Origin: Voacanga thouarsii
Taxonomy: Eukaryota > Streptophyta > Magnoliopsida > Gentianales > Apocynaceae
DNA: 64,000 nucleotides
Direction: 5' to 3'
Assembly: GCA_026120185.1 (NCBI GenBank)
Contig: JANUWF010001218.1
Coordinates: 2,170,001-2,234,000 of the forward strand
Shown piece by piece: positions 57,892 through 64,000 of the stretch. Positions within the stretch are counted from its first letter, which is position 1, and each line of letters starts with the position of its first letter. The notes below the pieces were generated by a model. It was not told the origin of the DNA. It was given only the letters and a program-made list of their open reading frames with translations, and made no database searches. Both the position numbers and the translations under genes were made by a program.

Positions 57892-58003
57892 CTCTTGGCA
57901 TTTATTTGTTTTTAGGCAACCACCACACTTACAATTAGGTAATGAGAATGTTCGCCAGACTTCATCCCATATGCTATTCAATTTCATGTAGTATGAAAGA
58001 CAC
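57892..58003. repeat. Block S, copy B
   Basis: Matches 18525-18637. Here it follows the copia LTR directly, whereas in locus A about 1.2 kb of other sequence intervenes. Confidence 0.7.
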
Positions 58004-58435
58004 CGAGAGCTTTTCTTGTTGAATAAAATCACCGCCTACTTAAATTCATATGCTCTTGGTGCACATCCCTTACCAAATCTGTCCTCTAAATCTAGCTATA
58101 TTTCTAATTGTATTGTTACTACTTACTAGACATTGTTTCTCAAATCCTCGCTCGTTGCACTCTTCAACTAGGATTCGACTATGGCATCACATCTTAATTA
58201 GTTGGCCAAGTTTGGTTATAAAAGGACACGTTAAAAGGAGAATTTTATAATTTTTAAAAATTTTTTAGGGATGAACAATTTATATGGAATAGATGGAATT
58301 TATATGGAATTTTAAAAATTTTAATTTTATTAGGATTAAAATAAAAAAATTTTAAAATTTTGGAAGGCCCCGCCTGCACCTGTCTCTGCCATATCATTTT
58401 GGCAACCGGTGACTATCACGTATGCATGATACATA

Positions 58436-58438
<3 letters not shown>
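58004..58438. other. Spacer, no gene seen
   Basis: Ordinary AT-rich sequence with a short duplication (ATATGGAATAGATGGAATTT). No coding or RNA signal. Confidence 0.45.
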
Positions 58439-58523
<85 letters not shown>

Positions 58524-58578
58524 TACATACATACATACATACATACATACATACATACATACATACATACATACATAC
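58439..58578. repeat. (AC)n(ATAC)n compound microsatellite
   Basis: About 40 AC units followed by about 15 ATAC units. Open frames of Thr-His or Val-Cys here are artefacts. Confidence 0.98.
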
Positions 58579-58812
58579 TATCTACCAGTTATTGCTATAC
58601 TTAATTAGTCAGCTACTTACCTTATCTACTATCCAAATATGTGTCCTTTTATGATGTTCTCTGTCGAACGTTTTAACAACAGAAGTTTTAATAATTTTTA
58701 TCAACTAAGAAATTCAAGCACAAGTTCAAAAATGTTAATACAATATTCGAATTCAGTTAAACTTTTTGTCTCTTAATTAAATATACTAGCACTGACAAAT
58801 CAATGCAACTGT

Positions 58813-59090
58813 TGTTATGAATTAGTGGAGAATCCACTAATGTTAGTGGATATGGATGTCCACTATTAAGAATTAGTGGAGACACCACTAATACATATTA
58901 GTGAAATATGATTCATTTCACTAATAGAGCTCTTCTCCAAGTTTGAGAGATATACCATTTTATGAGAGAATTGTTGGAGAAAATTTTGAGAGAAAAGAAA
59001 GAGAGATGTGTGAAGAAATTCTTGTGCAAATAATAGTTAGAGATTTGTTGGATGTAGATTGTATTCTAACACTGTCATAATTTTATAACT
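58813..59090 (+). repeat. C4 5' LTR
   Basis: About 278 bp; the 3' border is set by the primer-like sequence CGTTATCAGTACGAG at 59091-59105. The first 110 bp contain several short inverted repeats (ATTAGTGG with CCACTAAT and similar). Confidence 0.8.
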
Positions 59091-59158
59091 CGTTATCAGT
59101 ACGAGTCTCTACCGTTACAAAAGTCAGAAAACTAAAGGTACACATTTACTGATCCATA

Positions 59159-60096
59159 TGGCTAACCTTACTAAACTAGAATTTATAGCCCTTGATATTT
59201 TTGAAAAAAATTATATGTCATGGGTTCTCGATACAGAAATACATCTAAATGTTGAAGGCCTTAGTGAAACTATTATAGAAAAAAAATAGTGTATCTGCAC
59301 AACAAAAGGTCAAAGCTTTGATTTTCATCCGTCATCATCTCGACGAAAATTTGAAAATGAAATATCTTACTGAAAAAGATCCATATCCTGTAAGTAAATT
59401 TAAAAGAAAGATTTGACCATCTAAAGATAGTCGTACTACCAACTGTACGGTATGAATTGTTGCACCTGAGGTTACAAGATTTTAAAACCGTGAATGAATA
59501 TAACTCCGCCATGTGTAAAATTGCATCTAAATTAAAATTATGCAGAGAAAAAATTACGGATGAAGATAAACTGGAGAAGACATTCTCCACCTTTTATAAC
59601 TTGAATATTGTCCTGCAGCAACAATATCGAGAAAAAGGGTATACAAAATTTACTGATTTAATTACTACCCTCCTTATTGTAGAAGTAAATCATGAATCAT
59701 GAATTATTGATTTAATTTACTAACTCGAATAATGAGTTATTATTGAAAAATCATAAAGTCAGACCAACTGGCTCAACAGCACTCCCATAAGTAAATGTTG
59801 TTAGCTCCAGCAGAAGCCATAGTCGTAGTCGTAGTCGTAATCGTGGCCTTGGCCGTGGCCGTGGCCGTTGCCATGGTCGTGATTATGGTCGTAGACACGC
59901 TCCATATTTCTCTTATCACAATAATAATCAAGTTGTGAGAAATACTGACCACCTGAAGTGGGAAAGAAAAGATAATAAGAGAAAAGAAAAAGAAATACAA
60001 GAAAATTATGAGGATAAATGTTATAGATGTGGCATGAAAGATCATTAGTCACATAACTATTGTACGGCCAAGCATTTAGTGGAATTATATCAAACT
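59159..60096 (+). pseudogene. C4 gag pseudogene
   Basis: It begins MANLTKLEFIALDIFEKNYM at ATG 59159. A gag core frame is open at 59457-59700 (LRLQDFKTVNEYNSAMCKIA, REKITDEDKLEKTFSTFYNL). A decayed Gly-Arg-rich repeat (about 59818-59880) precedes the zinc knuckle CYRCGMKDH-stop-SHNYC near 60018-60060, where the stop TAG stands in the position of Trp. There are several frameshifts. Confidence 0.75.
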
Positions 60097-60359
60097 TGAC
60101 TAAAACAGAAAATTAAAATGTTGAAGTAAATTTTTTTCGACATGCAGTGAATGATGCTGACAATGATGATATTGATCCAAAAGATCTTAATATCAATATT
60201 ATCCATATGGACGTATTTGATTTTTTTGAACACCCAGATAGTAGGATAGACCATTTAATTGGTGATGTCAGTGTCAGAAGAACTAATGCCTCACCCTGGT
60301 ATTTTTGAATTTTCATTATATTCTAATAATATTTACGTTTGCATATACATATTTTTGTT

Positions 60360-61720
60360 CAGATGGATGTTATTAATAATGATGTATATATTATTGATAG
60401 TGGAACTACACACACTATAATAAAAAAATGAAAAATATTTTTCTTATCTCAAAATGAGAAAAATAAATATTTATATTATAAACGGTAGTACAAATGTGAT
60501 TGAATGTTCCGGAAGAACTAGTATATTGTTGCTGAAGGAACAACAATTAATACTGATAAGGCATTACTTTCCTCAAAATTCAAAAGAAATTTATTGAGTT
60601 TTAAAGATATCTGCAGAAATAGGTATCATGTTGAAACAAATGAAAAAAATAGTATTGAACATCTTTATATTACTCAAATTAATTTGGGTAAGAAATTTGT
60701 ATTATAAAAACTTCTGTCTTTTTCTACAGGCCTATATTTTGTAAAAATATGTACAATTGAAATTCATCATCTAGTAAACCAAAAGTTTACTGATCCTATT
60801 ACTTTTAGCATTTGGCATGACCGGTTGGGTCATTCAGGATCTACCATGATGAGAAGAATAATTGAGAATATACATGGTCATTCATTAAAAAATAAAAGGA
60901 TATTGACATCAGAAAAATTCTCATGTACTGCATGTTTCCTAGGAAAATTAATTATTAGACAATCACCAATAAAAGTAGAAGCTGAAAGTCCTACATTTCT
61001 TAAACGGATTTACAGAGACATTTGTGAACATATTCATTCACCATGTGAATTGTTCAAATATTTTTTGGTCTTAATTGATGCATCATCCCAATGGTCACAT
61101 GTGTGTTTATTATCTACTCGCAACCTGACATTTGTGAGATTACTTGCTCAAATAATTAAATTACGAATACAATTTCCTAACCATCAAATTAAAATATCCG
61201 TTTGGATAATATTGGTGAATTTTCATCACATGCTTTTAATGCATATTGCATGTCAATTAAGATTAATGTTGAACATCTTGTAGCTCATGTTCATATACAA
61301 AATGGTCTTGCTGAATCTTTTATTAAAATATTACAATTAATTAGTAGACCATTATTAATGAAAACAAATCTCCCAACATCTCTCTAGAGACATACTATTT
61401 TACATGCTGCAGCAGTTGTACGTATAAAGCCAACTAGTTATCATGAATTCTCTCCTTTACAATTAACTTTTGGTTCAGAACCAAATATTGCTCATTTAAG
61501 AATTTTTGAGTGTGTTGTATATGTTCCAATTGCACCAAACCAACGTACAAAGATAGGTCCTCAAAGAAGAAAGGGGATATACGTTGGAAATAATTCTCCC
61601 TCTATTATCAGGTATGTTGAATCCCTAAAAGGAGATGTATTCACAACAAGATTTGCTGATTGTCATTTTAATGAATCATTATTCCCTAAATTAGGGGGAG
61701 AACATAAATAGTATAAGAAA
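60360..61720 (+). pseudogene. C4 protease and integrase pseudogene
   Basis: The protease box YIIDSGTTHT lies at about 60388-60417. Pre-integrase is WHDRLGHSGSTMMRRIIENI with CTACFLGKL (about 60813-60950), the His-Cys zinc region. The integrase core has LVLIDASSQWSHVCLLSTRN, DNIGEFSSHAFNAYC after a frame change (about 61202) and AHVHIQNGLAESFIK with the Glu motif. A stop follows at 61387. HLRIFECVVYVPIAPNQRTK and GIYVGNNSPSIIRY extend to about 61700. Confidence 0.82.
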
Positions 61721-62259
61721 GATCTTGCTTGGACAATATTATTAAATTATCTTGATCCGCGCACAAGCATGTGTGAACTTGAAGTTCAAAGATAATTCAT
61801 TTGCAAAGCATTGCAAATTAAATGCTAGACGCTTTTGTTGACTCCAGAAGAGTAACAAAATCGCATATTCCAGCTATAAATTCTCCTATTCGAATTGAAG
61901 TCCCAGTAAAATAAAAGATTATCCCTGTAACTACTGAGTCAAAAGCACGCTAGAAGCGTGGCCGACCTCTTGGTTCTAAAGATAAAAATTCTGGAAAGAA
62001 AAGAGGAGTAAATGATCCAGATGATTATATTGAAGAAAAGAATGATAAAGACCAAGAGAGAATTGATAACAAAGAACTAGAAGTTAATAAAAGTAACACT
62101 GAAATTTCTATCAATTATACCACTTTTGGTAGAAGTTGGAATCGGATAAAAACAGTTATTGATAATAAGTTTGCATACAATATATCTCTTGATGTTACAC
62201 ATGATAATGATATCTTGAACCAATATCAGTTGATGAATGTCGGCATAAAAAAAATTGGC

Positions 62260-63745
62260 TACAATGGAAAGATGTGATTCAATCGGAGTTAAATGCACAA
62301 ACAAAACGTGAAGTCTTCGGACTTGTAGTTCGAACACCGAAAGGTGTAAAATCTGTTGGTTACAAATGGATATTCGTGTGAAAGCGCAATTAAAATAATG
62401 AAATCGTATTATATAAAGCACGGTTAGTAGCCCAAGATTTTTCACAAAGACCAGGTATTGATTATGATGAAACTTATTCTCCTGTTGTTGATACTATTAC
62501 ACTCCAATATCTTATCAGTTTGGCAGTACATGAAAAGATAGATATGTGCCTATTAGATGTTGTCACTACTTGTATGGAAATTTTAAAAATGATGTTTACA
62601 TGAAAATTCCCGAAGAATTTCGCATACCCGAAGCATATAAACATTATCCTTGTGAAAATTACTCCATCAAGTTGCAGAAATCATTATATGGCCTGAAGCA
62701 ATTTGGGCGCATGTGGTTCAATCGTCTTAGTAAATATTTATTGAAAGCGGGATTTAAAAATGACCAAGTATGTCTATGTGTTTTTATTAAGAAATTTGGT
62801 TTAAATTTGTTACATTAACTATATATGTTAATGATATTAATCTTATTTGAACTCCAGAAGAGCTCCAAAAAATAATTGATTATTTAAAAGAGAATTCGAA
62901 ATCAAAGATTTTGGTAAAACTAAATTTTGCCTTGGTTTACAAATTGAACATCTGGAAAGTAGAACATTTATTCATCAATCAACATATACAGCAAAAGTTT
63001 TAAAAAGATTTTACATGGACAAAACACATCTATTGAGTATTCCAATGATCGTCCGGTCATTAGATGAAGAACTCCTTGGTCCTGAAGTACCATATCTTAG
63101 TGCAATTTGTGCAATGTTATATCTTGTTAATAATATACGACCTGATATTGCATTTGCTGTCAATTTATTAATAAGATTTAGTTCTTCACAAACACGACGA
63201 CATTGGAATAGAATTAAACAAGTCATTCGATATCTCTAAGGTACAATTGATTTCGGATTATTGTATTCAAATAAAACCAGTCTAACATTGATAGGTTATG
63301 CATATGCTAGTTATTTATCTGATCCACATAAAGTACGTTCTCAAACGAGCTATCCATTTACATGTGGAAATACTATTATATCATGGCGTTCATCAAAACA
63401 ATCTATAGCAGCTACTTCTTCAAATCATGCTGAAATTATAGCTATTCATAAAGCAAGTCGAGAATGTATATAGTTAGGATCAGTGATTCATTATATCCAA
63501 GAAAGTTGTGGATTATCATCTAGAAGAGATATTCCAACTCCTCTTTATGCAAACAATGCAACTTGCATAACTCAATTACGAGAATGATATATTAAAGGAG
63601 ATCGGACAAAACATATTTCACCAAAATTCTTATTTACTCATGAACTCCAAAAGAAAGGTGAAATTGATGTACTACAAATTCGGTCATGTGACAACCTGAC
63701 AGATATTCAAAGACTTTACCAACAGCAACATTTAAGAAGTTGAGA
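62260..63745 (+). pseudogene. C4 reverse transcriptase and RNase H pseudogene
   Basis: RT motifs are VRTPKGVKSVGYKWIF, ARLVAQDFSQRPGIDYDETY, NDVYMKIPEEFRIPEAYKHY and KLQKSLYGLKQFGRMWFNRL. The active-site box reads YVNDI (about 62824-62838), with Asn in place of the first Asp, which would abolish polymerase chemistry. RNase H has VPYLSAICAMLYLVNNIRPD, SWRSSKQSIAATSSNHAEII and LYANNATCITQL. The stops include TAG at 63472-63474 (Trp expected) and TGA near 63586. The frame fades out near 63745. Confidence 0.85.
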
Positions 63746-63916
63746 TATAAAATCGATATGCATCAGTATAAAGATTTAAAGGAAGCATCTTATCAGCAGG
63801 AGTAATAAGCAGATATATAGAATAGTGTACTCTTTTTCCTTCACTAGATTTTTTTTTTCCACTGGGTTTTATCTAGTAAGGTTTTAACGAAGCATAATCT
63901 TTATGTAATGGACATC

Positions 63917-64000
63917 CAAGGGGGAGTGTTATAAATTAGTGGAAAATCCACTAATGTTAGTGGATATGGATGTCCACCATTAAGAGTTTGTGGAGACCCC
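63917..64000 (+). repeat. C4 polypurine tract and start of 3' LTR
   Basis: AAGGGGGAG (63918-63926) is directly followed by the LTR start TGTTATAAATTAG. The visible 74 bp differ from the 5' LTR by several substitutions, so the insertion is not recent. Confidence 0.9.

Larger units (their letters stand above)
58813..64000 (+). mobile_element. C4: near full-length Ty1/copia element, inactive
   Basis: The 5' LTR starts TGTTATGAATTAGTGG at 58813 and the 3' LTR starts TGTTATAAATTAGTGG at 63927, continuing past the window edge. In between lie a primer region, gag, protease, integrase, RT and RNase H in copia order. It is a different family from C1-C3, with its own LTR and gag. Stops and frameshifts are frequent and the RT active site is changed. 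Confidence 0.92.

Noticed and set aside
58336..58608. Thr-His, Val-Cys and Tyr-Val-Cys-Met repeat frames
   Set aside because: They come from the (AC)n(ATAC)n microsatellite.

Overview
This is plant nuclear DNA, most likely from a dicot. It is very AT-rich and almost wholly built from nested, decayed transposable elements. The signs are plant-type Ty1/copia and Athila-like Ty3/gypsy elements with plant tRNA primer sites, a MULE carrying a plant mobile domain (PMD) gene, a CACTA element with an En/Spm TNP-like gene, an F-box fragment and a RING-H2 gene. The species cannot be named from the sequence. The only intact, convincing host gene is the RING-H2 gene at 34903-35319 (+). All transposon proteins seen are broken.

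Layout. 1-3846: 5' part of a Sirevirus-like copia (C1). 3923-18637 (locus A): a reverse-strand copia protease fragment (R), then a copia element (C2, 4278-17343) that was split by a 6.4 kb Athila-type element (G1, 7532-13962, 5-bp target duplication gtacc), then an inverted LTR, a second R fragment, a foldback repeat and block S. 18708-20428: left copy of a long repeat whose inverted partner lies at 46478-47693. 20597-29180: MULE region, with the PMD gene (22053-24344, -), the transposase (24559-27350, -) and two tandem arrays. 29652-35319: host-like island with an F-box fragment, a 1.2 kb unit present three times in tandem with giant TAA microsatellites, and the RING gene. 35605-37797: a miniature copia (gag and protease only, reverse strand, TSD ctaaa). 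38166-46393: CACTA element (TSD TAA). 47974-52222: 4.25 kb solo-LTR-like insertion. 52259-58003 (locus B): R, LTR, Athila-type LTR and gag start (-), copia C3 and block S. 58439-58578: dinucleotide and tetranucleotide microsatellite. 58813-64000: nearly complete but dead copia (C4) whose 3' LTR runs off the window.

How the parts relate. Loci A and B share the same R-to-copia junction and the same downstream block S, so they look like duplicated copies of one nested cluster that later took different insertions. Stop codons in the MULE transposase, the PMD gene and the copia genes sit mostly where CAA/CAG/CGA or TGG would be expected. That pattern fits C-to-T decay on either strand of methylated DNA. 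The transposase and PMD genes are tandem and co-oriented and probably formed one two-gene transposon. No tRNA, rRNA or CRISPR locus is supported.
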